64,000 nt of DNA from Actinostola sp. cb2023 (lineage: Eukaryota; Cnidaria; Anthozoa; Actiniaria; Actinostolidae), in contig JAUJYZ010000974.1 in NCBI GenBank assembly GCA_033675265.1, forward strand, positions 533,501 through 597,500, written 5' to 3'. The position numbers were made by a program, and so were the translations under genes. A model generated the notes under the pieces. The model did not search any database, was not told the origin of the DNA, and saw nothing but the letters and a program-made list of their open reading frames with translations. Below, one piece after another: positions 12,001 to 24,500 of the stretch; positions within the stretch are counted from its first letter, which is position 1, and the number at the start of each line of letters is the position of its first letter.

Positions 12001-15000
12001 TGTTTCATTGTTATATACACCTTACTCGAGGCTCTGCGCGCCACATCCTTCAACATTCCTGGCCGCGTATAACTGGGCTTCAACTCTGTTTTCTTTGTAA
12101 GACCAGTGAATGGTAGACTTATTAGTGTTTGGTGCATTGATATGAAGGGTCTTTGAACTAATCAGTAATATCTAGTCAATGATTGCACTACCACCATCGT
12201 ACACTGGTGTTTTCCACCTTACAGTTACATACGGTGCTTTGATACCTGTGACAGTAATGTTGGGAGGTCCTGGAGGAGCTATATGATTGAGAATATTATA
12301 CGATTTCCAATGGAGTATAGCCCTTCCAAAATGCGCAAAATTGGCCCAACATAACGATTTCCAATGGACTATAGCTCATGCAAAATGCGCAAAAATGGAT
12401 CAAAATAAGCATTTTTGATGGACTATAGCCCATGCACAGTGCGCAAAAACGGCCCAAAATGAGGATTTTTGATGGACTATAGCCCATGCAAAGTGCGCAA
12501 AAATGGATCAAAATGAGGATGTTGGATGGAATGTCGTATCCAACATCACCCAATAAATAAAGTCGCTGCAAACTCAACGTTTAAATTCCGCGTCTAGATC
12601 AACAAACCCTCCAACATGTCAACAAGAAAAAATGGGACTGATCGAACTGATCTGGCCGCTAGAGATTGCATGGGGACTGATCGGATGGACGGACAGACAA
12701 ACAGATCCATAGTTTTACCGGATAATTAAGCAAGGTAAATACTCATTTTCTTTTTCATCAGATAAGCTTCATCGCACTATGATTATTAAGAGTGATATAT
12801 TATTGCATTAATATAACTGGGGTTTAGATTTTCGTGGAGTTCGCAACTCAAATGAACTTCTGTGATAAGATGTTTTCAATGTAAACGGAAAAGGAATCAG
12901 AAAGAAATAGAAAAAGAAATTAGAGAAAGAAAAAGATCAGGAAAAATAATTAAAAAAAAAGAAGAAATGGTGCCCGCACCGAGAGTCGATCCCTGGGTCG
13001 CTGGTTTCCAAATCCCAGCACTTAACCAGAGGACCACGTTAGTCAAGAAATTTCCATAACAATAACCGCTACACAATAGACTACTAAATTGACCCTCGAA
13101 AACAATCGGAAGTACAGATAGCTGAAGTGGTACGGGGCAGTCATTTAGGACTAGGATACGACTGTTCCCTCCCTCTTTGACTACTTCGCTGATTGTGTAC
13201 TACCCGATAGCGCGGATGAGGCCGAAATCTTTGTCCTATACGTAACATACGGTGACTCGGCATTTAAGTCCGGGTGTATGGTCGATTTTTAGTGTTTTGC
13301 ATAAATTTCCGAAGAAGCGCGCGGGTTCGAGTCCCGGTGCGGTCATTTTTTTTTCAGTTTTTTTTTTCGCTGTTTATCCTTTTATTATTCTTTTTCTTTG
13401 CACTTCAATTGATTTTCTTTAAATGTTTTGACAAAATCCGCTCAGTTTCAAAATAAAAATATTTTTCTACATGGGTACGATATTCTTTTGATTTTAAGGT
13501 TGTTTTACTGTAAACTTATTTTGAATGTTGAGGTTGATCGATTTGTCGTAATTTACTAAGGAACAACGCGTATATTGTGCAGTGAGAGATTAGGTTCCAC
13601 TGCGAACCCAGTATTAACTCGCGTGCTCGCCTCTTTTACCACAGGAAGCCCATACATACGAAATATCGCTGTGGTGTCTCTATACCACAAATCAGTTTCA
13701 AATGGAATATATCTTGTTTCATTGTTATATACACCTTACTCGAGGCTCTGCGCGCCACATCCTTCAACATTCCTGGCCGCGTATAACTGGGCTTCAACTC
13801 TGTTTTCTTTGTAAGACCAGTGAATGGTAGACTTATTAGTGTTTGGTGCATTGATATGAAGGGTCTTTGAACTAATCAGTAATATCTAGTCAATGATTGC
13901 ACTACCACCATCGTACACTGGTGTTTTTCCACCTTACAGTTACATACGGTGCTTTGATACCTGTGACAGTAATGTTGGGAGGTCCTGGAGGAGCTATATG
14001 ATTGAGAATATTATACGATTTCCAATGGAGTATAGCCCTTCCAAAATGCGCAAAATTGGCCCAACATAACGATTTCCAATGGACTATAGCTCATGCAAAA
14101 TGCGCAAAAATGGATCAAAATAAGCATTTTTGATGGACTATAGCCCATGCACAGTGCGCAAAAACGGCCCAAAATGAGGATTTTTGATGGACTATAGCCC
14201 ATGCAAAGTGCGCAAAAATGGATCAAAATGAGGATGTTGGATGGAATGTCGTATCCAACATCACCCAATAAATAAAGTCGCTGCAAACTCAACGTTTAAA
14301 TTCCGCGTCTAGATCAACAAACCCTCCAACATGTCAACAAGAAAAAATGGGACTGATCGAACTGATCTGGCCGCTAGAGATTGCATGGGGACTGATCGGA
14401 TGGACGGACAGACAAACAGATCCATAGTTTTACCGGATAATTAAGCAAGGTAAATACTCATTTTCTTTTTCATCAGATAAGCTTCATCGCACTATGATTA
14501 TTAAGAGTGATATATTATTGCATTAATATAACTGGGGTTTAGATTTTCGTGGAGTTCGCAACTCAAATGAACTTCTGTGATAAGATGTTTTCAATGTAAA
14601 CGGAAAAGGAATCAGAAAGAAATAGAAAAAGAAATTAGAGAAAGAAAAAGATCAGGAAAAATAATATAAAAAAAAGAAGAAATGGTGCCCGCACCGAGAG
14701 TCGATCCCTGGGTCGCTGGTTTCCAAATCCCAGCACTTAACCAGAGGACCACGTTAGTCAAGAAATTTCCATAACAATAACCGCTACACGATAGACTACT
14801 AAATTGACCCTCGAAAACAATCGGAAGTACAGATAGCTGAAGTGGTACGGGGCAGTCATTTAGGACTAGGATACGACTGTTCCCTCCCTCTTTGACTACT
14901 TCGCTGATTGTGTACTACCCGATAGCGCGGATGAGGCCGAAATCTTTGTCCTATACGTAACATACGGTGACTCGGCATTTAAGTCCGGGTGTATGGTCGA

Positions 15001-16689
15001 TTTTTAGTGTTTTGCATAAATTTCCGAAGAAGCGCGCGGGTTCGAGTCCCGGTGCGGTCATTTTTTTTTCAGTTTTTTTTTTCGCTGTTTATCCTTTTAT
15101 TATTCTTTTTCTTTGCACTTCAATTGATTTTCTTTAAATGTTTTGACAAAATCCGCTCAGTTTCAAAAAATAAAAATATTTTTCTACATGGGTACGATAT
15201 TCTTTTGATTTTAAGGTTGTTTTACTGTAAACTTATTTTGAATGTTGAGGTTGATCGATTTGTCGTAATTTACTAAGGAACAACGCGTATATTGTGCAGT
15301 GAGATTAGGTTCCACTGCGAACCCAGTATTAACTCGCGTGCTCGCCTCTTTTACCACAGGAAGCCCATACATACGAAATATCGCTGTGGTGTCTCTATAC
15401 CACAAATCAGTTTCAAATGGAATATATCTTGTTTCATTGTTATATACACCTTACTCGAGGCTGCGCGCCACATCCTTCAACATTCCTGGCCGCGTATAAC
15501 TGGGCTTCAACTCTGTTTTCTTTGTAAGACCAGTGAATGGTAGACTTATTAGTGTTTGGTGCATTGATATGAAGGGTCTTTGAACTAATCAGTAATATCT
15601 AGTCAATGATTGCACTACCACCATCGTACACTGGTGTTTTCCACCTTACAGTTACATACGGTGCTTTGATACCTGTGACAGTAATGTTGGGAGGTCCTGG
15701 AGGAGCTATATGATTGAGAATATTATACGATTTCCAATGGAGTATAGCCCTTCCAAAATGCGCAAAATTGGCCCAACATAACGATTTCCAATGGACTATA
15801 GCTCATGCAAAATGCGCAAAAATGGATCAAAATAAGCATTTTTGATGGACTATAGCCCATGCACAGTGCGCAAAAACGGCCCAAAATGAGGATTTTTGAT
15901 GGACTATAGCCCATGCAAAGTGCGCAAAAATGGATCAAAATGAGGATGTTGGATGGAATGTCGTATCCAACATCACCCAATAAATAAAGTCGCTGCAAAC
16001 TCAACGTTTAAATTCCGCGTCTAGATCAACAAACCCTCCAACATGTCAACAAGAAAAAATGGGACTGATCGAACTGACTGATCTGGCCGCTAGAGATTGC
16101 ATGGGGACTGATCGGATGGACGGACAGACAAACAGATCCATAGTTTTACCGGATAATTAAGCAAGGTAAATACTCATTTTCTTTTTCATCAGATAAGCTT
16201 CATCGCACTATGATTATTAAGAGTGATATATTATTGCATTAATATAACTGGGGTTTAGATTTTCGTGGAGTTCGCAACTCAAATGAACTTCTGTGATAAG
16301 ATGTTTTCAATGTAAACGGAAAAGGAATCAGAAAGAAATAGAAAAAGAAATTAGAGAAAGAAAAAGATCAGGAAAAATAATATAAAAAAAAGAAGAAATG
16401 GTGCCCGCACCGAGAGTCGATCCCTGGGTCGCTGGTTTCCAAATCCCAGCACTTAACCAGAGGACCACGTTAGTCAAGAAATTTCCATAACAATAACCGC
16501 TACACGATAGACTACTAAATTGACCCTCGAAAACAATCGGAAGTACAGATAGCTGAAGTGGTACGGGGCAGTCATTTAGGACTAGGATACGACTGTGTTC
16601 CCTCCCTCTTTGACTACTTTTGATTGGACCCGATAGGATGAGGCCGAAACTTTGTCCTATACGTAACATACGGTGACTCGGCCCTGTAT

Positions 16690-16918
16690 CAAGGGAGACA
16701 TCAAAATTTTGTTTGTCGTCTTTTGTAGGCGTTTTTTGATTGTGTACTACCCGATTTTAGCGCGGATCAACAGGCGTTCCTAGCCGAAATCTTTGTCATC
16801 CGAGCTCGAGCAAACCGCTGACGTGAGAGTCCCGGAGGGGCGAGCCGACTTCGGTCCGAAGACACAACGCCTGTTTACGGGTGACATCGGCATTTAACAA
16901 AATTTTGGTGCTCCCTTG
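16690..16918. mobile_element. Inverted-repeat insertion in the tenth array unit
   Basis: Only this unit is ~214 bp longer than the others. The extra segment is bounded by CAAGGGAGACATCAAAATTT and, inverted at the far end, CAAGGGAGCACCAAAATTTT, which are good terminal inverted repeats. Inside are stretches also found in the normal unit (GATTGTGTACTACCCGAT, TAGCGCGGAT, GCCGAAATCTTTGTC) in the same order, interleaved with unique sequence. The site is therefore mosaic, not a clean insertion. Confidence 0.6.
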
Positions 16919-18237
16919 GGTGTATGGTCGATTTTTAGTGTTTTGCATAAATTTCCGAAGAAGCGCGCGGGTTCGAGTCCCGGTGCGGTCATTTTTTTTT
17001 CAGTTTTTTTTTCGCTGTTTATCCTTTTATTATTCTTTTTCTTTGCACTTCAATTGATTTTCTTTAAATGTTTTGACAAAATCCGCTCAGTTTCAAAATA
17101 AAAATATTTTTCTACATGGGTACGATATTCTTTTGATTTTAAGGTTGTTTTACTGTAAACTTATTTTGAATGTTGAGGTTGATCGATTTGTCGTAATTTA
17201 CTAAGGAACAACGCGTATATTGTGCAGTGAGATTAGGTTCCACTGCGAACCCAGTATTAACTCGCGTGCTCGCCTCTTTTACCACAGGAAGCCCATACAT
17301 ACGAAATATCGCTGTGGTGTCTCTATACCACAAATCAGTTTCAAATGGAATATATCTTGTTTCATTGTTATATACACCTTACTCGAGGCTCTGCCACATC
17401 CTTCAACATTCCTGGCCGCGTATAACTGGGCTTCAACTCTGTTTTCTTTGTAAGACCAGTGAATGGTAGACTTATTAGTGTTTGGTGCATTGATATGAAG
17501 GGTCTTTGAACTAATCAGTAATATCTAGTCAATGATTGCACTACCACCATCGTACACTGGTGTTTTCCACCTTACAGTTACATACGGTGCTTTGATACCT
17601 GTGACAGTAATGTTGGGAGGTCCTGGAGGAGCTATATGATTGAGAATATTATACGATTTCCAATGGAGTATAGCCCTTCCAAAATGCGCAAAATTGGCCC
17701 AACATAACGATTTCCAATGGACTATAGCCCATGCAAAATGCGCAAAAATGGATCAAAATAAGCATTTTTGATGGACTATAGCCCATGCACAGTGCGCAAA
17801 AACGGCCCAAAATGAGGATTTTTGATGGACTATAGCCCATGCAAAGTGCGCAAAAATGGATCAAAATGAGGATGTTGGATGGAATGTCGTATCCAACATC
17901 ACCCAATAAATAAAGTCGCTGCAAACTCAACGTTTAAATTCCGCGTCTAGATCAACAAACCCTCCAACATGTCAACAAGAAAAAATGGGACTGATCGAAC
18001 TGATCTGGCCGCTAGAGATTGCATGGGGACTGATCGGATGGACGGACAGACAAACAGATCCATAGTTTTACCGGATAATTAAGCAAGGTAAATACTCATT
18101 TTCTTTTTCATCAGATAAGCTTCATCGCACTATGATTATTAAGAGTGATATATTATTGCATTAATATAACTGGGGTTTAGATTTTCGTGGAGTTCGCAAC
18201 TCAAATGAACTTCTGTGATAAGATGTTTTCAATGTAA

Positions 18238-18623
18238 ATGGATCAAAATGAGCATATTTGATGGACTATAGCCCTAACCAAATGCGGAAAAATGGCACAA
18301 AATGACGATTTCTGATGGACTTTAGTCCATGGAAAATGCCAAAAATGGCCCAAAATGACGATTTCTAATGGCCTTTATTTAGTCCATGCAAAATGCGCAA
18401 AAATGGATCAAAATGAGCATTTTTGATGGACTATTGCCCATACCAAATTCGCAAAAATGGCCCAAAATGAGGATTTTTGAAGGTCAACTATTTCCCTCTT
18501 AGTTCATGGTGCCATCACAGCGGCCGGCGCAGGGGACATGCGCATTAGAAGCCACATTGTTTGACGTTTGAACGGCCAGCATTTTTAGACTTAATTGGGC
18601 CTTCCACAGGAAGCCCAAGTAAT
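18238..18623. repeat. Diverged 54-bp repeats and short unassigned spacer
   Basis: From 18238 to about 18480 there are four to five further copies of the array's 54-bp motif, clearly more diverged from each other than those in the array. 18481-18623 has no recognisable feature apart from a CCACAGGAAGCCC motif near 18604 that recurs elsewhere in the window. Confidence 0.7.
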
Positions 18624-19947
18624 TACCGTAGAATTCCGGTTATAAGCCCCCCTGGTTATAAGCCCCCCCTCCCCCGATTAAATGAGTCCACCTGTTTGCT
18701 AATATAAATTTCCTCCCGGTTATAAGCCCTCCCGGTAATAAGCCCCCCCCCCTCCCCTCCCCGGTTATAAGCCCCCTTCATTTACTCCTCCCCATACGGG
18801 GTACCATATACATGAAAATGAAAACGAATCCCTTGAGCATCTTTTCTATAATTGTCGTTTCGTTCAACCCTTTTGGTCTTCTTTACGTGAAACATTAACT
18901 AATGTCTATATAAATATGAATGTTTTAAGTTGTGAAGATATCATATTTGGTGTACTCTTTCAATACGGCAGAGCACGGTACCGTAACTTTCCCACTCATA
19001 CGAAAAGGACTGTATTGTTTACGATGATGACAATCAACTGAGCTGAAATAGATGGCAGCTTTTCTTTACTCGCAATCACGTGACATTTTTTATCCATTTC
19101 TTTTGAGGCTAATTATAATAAATTAAAAGATATTGTATGCGCGCATCTTTTTTGATGGGTTTCCTGTGGTAGAGTGCACAGAGTACGTCTTATGTACGTC
19201 TTTAATATTTCTGAAGACTCAAATATTATTAATCATATAATACTATTAGCAAAACAATATATATACTGATGTAAAATAAAAAAAATACTCCCAATGATAA
19301 AAATATTGATAAAGAAAATAAAACGTACTTCTCAAACAGAATACATAATAGCTAAAGAAAACAATATATTGAATAAGCATTATGAGAAATGGGGCAAACT
19401 ATTGACTCTTTAGAAAAACATATATGGTTCCTTTTTAGTATATTCTGTTGTACATATATTATAATAATTATATCATTGATCTTGCACATAATTTAAGCTG
19501 GTTGTTACATACCACTCTATTTTTTGTTTTTTGTTTTGTTACCTTCTAAATGTAATTGTATTTGTAGAGTAATATGTTAAAAAAATCACTGTACTCTTTA
19601 TTTATATCAATATTATCAAATGTACAATACATATTGTGATAATAAAAAAATTTAAATAAAAAAAAATAAAAAAATAAATAAAAAATAAAAATAAAATATA
19701 TATATATATACATGAAAACAATAATCAGGCAATTAGGTGTACGTACGTAGCAAACGAGGCTGATGGAGTCCATAATCGGGGGTACCGGTGGGGGTCGGGG
19801 GTGAGTGGGACCAGGAGCCCATGGTGGGGCTTATAACCGGGGATGGCGGATTTTCAAGCAATGAGCTACCGTATGCTACTCACCACAAAACCCTTACGAA
19901 GTTATATAAGCCCAGGGCTTATAACTTATAACCGGGATTCTACGGTA
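18624..19947. mobile_element. Non-autonomous foldback element, ~1.3 kb, TA-flanked
   Basis: The ends are mirror images: TACCGTAGAATTCCGGTTAT on the left and the inverse of TACCGTAGAATCCCGGTTAT on the right. Several internal copies of GGTTATAAGCCCCCC lie near the left end, with inverse copies near the right. The flanks fit a TA target duplication if the element proper begins CCGTAG. It encodes no transposase. Its AT-rich interior holds a LINE fragment, so it is composite. It ends about 180 bp before the TIMM10 start codon. Confidence 0.65.
18812..19412 (+). pseudogene. LINE retrotransposon ORF2 C-terminal fragment
   Basis: Plus-strand translation from about 18812 gives E-x-L-E-H-L-F-Y-N-C-R-F-V-x-P-F-W, the end of the zf-RVT region that closes many LINE ORF2 proteins, followed by DIIFG. 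After a ~200-bp interruption the coding sense resumes near 19200 with NHIILLAKQYIY, an in-frame stop, then IKRTSQTEYIIAKEN and KWGKLLTL before a stop. This is the extreme C-terminus of a LINE reverse transcriptase, broken by an insertion and an internal stop. The exact clade is not determined. Confidence 0.7.
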
Positions 19948-20128
19948 TACGATTCAAATAAATAATTTTCACTGAAATATTAGTTTGGGCTTCCTGTGTA
20001 CAAGTAGGTCAGCGGTATAGGAAAAAAAACAAAGATGGCGACTGTTGTGCGGGGGAAGCACGTGTGAAAAAAGCCGTCAAAAAACTAGGGATAAATAGCT
20101 TGTTCTTCCTTCAAAGTCAGCTTTAAAG
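19948..20128 (+). promoter_or_regulatory. TIMM10 upstream region and probable 5' UTR
   Basis: This is a short spacer between the foldback element and the TIMM10 start. It contains AAAGATGGCGAC at 20031-20042, a YY1-like AAGATGGCG motif often near transcription starts of housekeeping and mitochondrial genes. The ATG inside it opens an 11-codon upstream frame ending at 20067. No TATA box is apparent. The assignment rests on position and this motif only. Confidence 0.35.
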
Positions 20129-21549
20129 ATGGCCATGGATCAAGCAAAAGTAGATATGGTACAAAATCTGGAAATAGAGATGATGACGGACCTGTATAAT
20201 CGGTAAGAGTTGCTTTACTGTATGATGAGTGGCTTTGCAGGCGTTTTTAGTCCGGGTTTTAGTGTCGGTCCGACAAAACGCCTGCAAAGTGGACTATGTG
20301 AAATAGTTACACTCACATAAAACTGTATATTTCACATGTGTTAAATTTAACTCGGTTTGGAATATTGGACAACAAAAAATGCTACAGTGTAGTTCACGGC
20401 CTCTTTTGTAAAGATCGGGCTCCCTGTGGTACCGGGGCCATGCATATGATTTTATGATGTCAATTAATGGGATTAATACATGCATTAAAGATATACAGTG
20501 TATTTTCAACAACAAAAACCTACGGTGGCCCATAGGGGACACGCTGCAAATAAGACAAGTTGCTGCAAATAAGACGAGTTGCTGCAAATAAAAAACGAGT
20601 TGCTGCAAATAAGACGAGTTGCTGCAAATAAAACAAGTTGCTGCAAATAAAACGAGTTGCTGCAAATAAAACGAGTTGCTGCAAATAAGACGAGTTACTG
20701 CAAATAAGACGAGTTGCTGCAAATAAAACGAGTCGCTGCAAATAAAACGAGTCGCTGCAAATAAAACGAGTTGCTGCAAGTAAGGTCATAAAACACTGCG
20801 CGCGCAGGGTGCGAGCGAAGACTGGGTTCGACGACTCATGCTTGGTAGCCTAGCCATCCACTTTTCCTCTATGTTTTGTACTGGATGTGGAGGAAATATT
20901 ACTCTCTTAGATGCAAACTTTTGTCCTTCCTGTGGGACACAAGTCAACAAAGATTCGAATAAAAGTCTTTTGGGAGCACAGAAACACCCAAGTTACGTTG
21001 AATTTAAGAAACGAAAAGAAGTTGACAGAACGTCAAAGTTCAAGAACAAGAAATCAAGGCTTGATTAATTGATATCATCGTGCAAGACGTTTATACCATA
21101 CAAGTTGGAATGATGGCCTCGAGAGATGGTGATTTAAAGATTCAACGAGGTAGCAGTCTTCTTATTAAAGTGTCGCCATGTGTCAGCTATGAGACAATAC
21201 ATTTCTTGAAATCTGAGACAAAGAACTAATAACAACATAATTTTCAGGGATTTGGTACTTTGTAAATATAGTGAATGATGTACATTTTGTTGTACATTGT
21301 GCATGTACATATAACTTTGTTAAAGATCTAGAGTTATTTAATATTATAAGTTAAGCCTGGTTCATACTAGGTGACATAAATGCAAAATACACCTTTGCAT
21401 TAGGTTTTATGTTATCATTGTGGACATCACAGCGTAATGGCATAACAGGATTAGTGACATAATATATTTTAAAGCATAACAACATAAAACATCTACATAA
21501 GTTTATATAATTATTGCTATTGTGAACCAGCTTTATTGTCCAGTTCCCT

Positions 21550-21582
<33 letters not shown>

Positions 21583-24500
21583 ACTTGACCCATGTTTGGG
21601 TATAGGGGTGCCGCTGAGGGTTTGAAAACCTGACCCTGTTTAGGACAAAAAAAAACTAAAATACCTACCCTGTCTAGGTCAAAAAAAATCTAAACACTGT
21701 TTAGGGCAAAAAAAGTCTAAAATACCTACCCTGTCTAGGACAACACACTCTATTTTAAGACCCTGTTTAGGACAAAGGACAACATACACATGTAGTCTTC
21801 TTTTACACAATTTTAACGCGTTTTATGTTGATCGATGAGTGCTAAAGACAGGCGAAGCTCGGATCTCAGATAAATGGCTAAATACCGGATAAAACCATAT
21901 TTAACGACGACAATCGTACATTTCCATACCCTGTTTAGGACAGATTCACATAAAATTATATACCCTGTTCAGGACAGAGAGGCCAAAACCATACCCTGTC
22001 CAGCGGCACGTCCCCGTATAGTCCATATATGGGAGTACCCCCCCCCCCCCCCCCCCCCCCGGGTCCAGTTCCAGTTATTGTAAAAATGTTTTATAAAGAA
22101 CACATTCTTTGTTCCTGTTCTCATGGCAAAATCAACACAATATAGTACATTATCCCTCCCGCTGACTCATTAGCATTAAGGTATGGGATGAGACTCCCTG
22201 TCGAGCAATACGACAAAGAGCACATAAGTGCTAATTTTGTCAACAAGAGGGTGGGTTGGGTGGATAGACTTCCACTCGCCATCTCAATCTTGGTGAACTG
22301 ACACATTTGCATAATTAATTCTACCTTATATACTGCTTATTACGTCATCGCACGGGATAATGAATATTCATGAAGTATGAATAGGTTTTTATTGATTACC
22401 AATTTACATAATTTACAATAGAAATCCAATATTATTTATGAATTGGAATTTTTGAGGCATAACAAATTATTAGCACTATTACTAAATAGTGACATTTCTA
22501 GAGTGCAGACAACAAAGGCATGAAAAAGTAGTAAACAATCAGTGCTAAATGGCACTAAACAATAGAAGACAAATAATAACTTTACACCATTTATAGTGCT
22601 ATTTAGTTAGTCAAATCTGTCAGTTTTTTTTGTCTGCACTCTATTGTTTTCTATTGTTTAATTGCTGCTATATATTTAGTACTAATTAGTGGAAATAATT
22701 ACACAAATTGCTCTGGGCAAAGACAAGTATTTCATTTTGCTTGTCTTACATAATTTATGATGTATATTTGTATCAAAATTCAATATTAAAATGTTCAAAT
22801 TTGTAATAGGTTAAATCTTTGAAAAAGGTCAAATGCATCTCCTTCATCAACTGCCATGTTCCACCTACTACATGTACTTTCTAAAATGTGTTCAAAATAT
22901 TCATGATGCATATCATCCTCTACATCAATCTGACAATCTCCTTCAACTTCCTTTATTTTATCTTGATACTGGGATAGTACAATCCATAGAACCTAACTGT
23001 TCTGGTAAAAAATATAAAATATCTGGAACTCCACTGCACTCACTGTATCATGCCTTGACTGCCATATGTAGTGACTGTTCCAGTGATCTCTGACCTTGTC
23101 GAGTTCATTTTGAATAATCTTTGAAAAGCAGAACCATAGACATTTCATGTGAAATTCATTTCCAAGCTCTAGCACACCTGACTGAACCATATCCTTAAAA
23201 AAGTCAATCCACCAGTTAGATCAACTTCTTCTGAAAGTTGCACAACATTTTCTGTCCTATAATCAGATCGGACTATTCTTGGGCATCCGCCACAATTTTG
23301 AACATTATCCAAATACAGTGTAGATGTTATCTTGGGATTGTTGTTGGATTTTACAAGCTCCAACCAAAGTATTCTTCTGCTATATCCACAAATGCATCCG
23401 TGAATAGGGAAGCCATAAGGTTTTAGCTTATTGTAACCTAAAGAAGAAAACACAGTTTATATCATCATCATAAATGAGTTCTTTAAAAACTAAATAAGTT
23501 TTACTATAAAAAATACTAAAAATTATAATATATAAATATTGTCAAATTTGATACATAAAAATCATGGTTACAATTCCAATCTTAATACGTATACACCTAT
23601 TTCAATAATAACGTTGTCGCGTTCAAAGCAACAAGCGTCAAGCCAAGACCAAAGTGAATGCTGGTTATGCCGCTGACAATTATTTAAATCACAATTATTT
23701 CTATGAGGACTAATTACAAAATGTGAACATTTTCACATGTTTGTTTGCGTATCACACTTCGTTCCATAGAAAATACGTCTGATTTCAATAATTTGCCAGC
23801 ACAAAACCAGCATTCACTTCGGTCTTGGCTTGACGCTTGTTGCTTTGAATGCGACAACGTTAGTTGAAATAGGTGTATACATAACAGTATGTTTCCATAT
23901 GGCCTCTCTGTCCTGAACAGGGTATATAATTTTATGTGAGTCTGTCCTAAACAGGGTATGATGCACGATTGTCGTCATTATAAGTATGGTTTTATCCAGT
24001 ATTTAGCCATCCGAGATCCAAGACATTTGCCAACGTGTTAAAATTATGTAAAATATAGTGTGTATTTGTACTTTGTCCTAAACAGGGTCCTAAAATATGA
24101 ATCTTTAGAGGTAACAGTGGCGTCAACTCAACCCAAACTCAGGGGGTTTCACTTGACTGGTGCATTACTACATGGCAATTTATTGATTATCCACAAGGTG
24201 TATAACTTTACATTAATGTATTAAGCTTAAGTCTTATATTTTTTTTATTATTTTTACTGTAATCAATCATGAAAGATACTGTCTGCGCAACTACTGGAGT
24301 ACTGGCTACTACAATTAACTCACCATCAATATGCCAGCAAAAACTAAGTCCACTTGAAACACAGTTCATTCGTCTAAGCCATCTCTTTGCCTTCTCTTCT
24401 ACTCCATTTGGATCGATTTCTTTCATTTAATAGCGTTTGAACCACGCTACGAGGAATATGCATATATGATGTTCTAACTGACTGAGGGGAGAGAGCGACT

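Larger units (their letters stand above)
1..18237. repeat. Macrosatellite array, ~1.71-kb unit, 10 full copies plus 1 partial
   Basis: The same ~1.7-kb sequence recurs head to tail with only scattered SNPs and small indels. Taking the first base of the window as phase zero, copies begin near 1, 1708, 3427, 5142, 6852, 8563, 10283, 11998, 13712, 15427 and 17355. The last stops at about 18237, inside the unit. Spacings run from 1707 to 1720 bp, except 1928 bp for the tenth copy, which carries an insertion. Variant classes are visible: five copies (from 3427, 6852, 11998, 13712, 15427) have a GCTCATG variant in the 54-bp sub-repeat and the others GCCCATG, and copies 2 and 6 share an indel. This suggests ongoing homogenisation. 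The array has no left border in the window. Small open frames in it recur only because the repeat recurs, and I see no functional gene. Confidence 0.97.
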
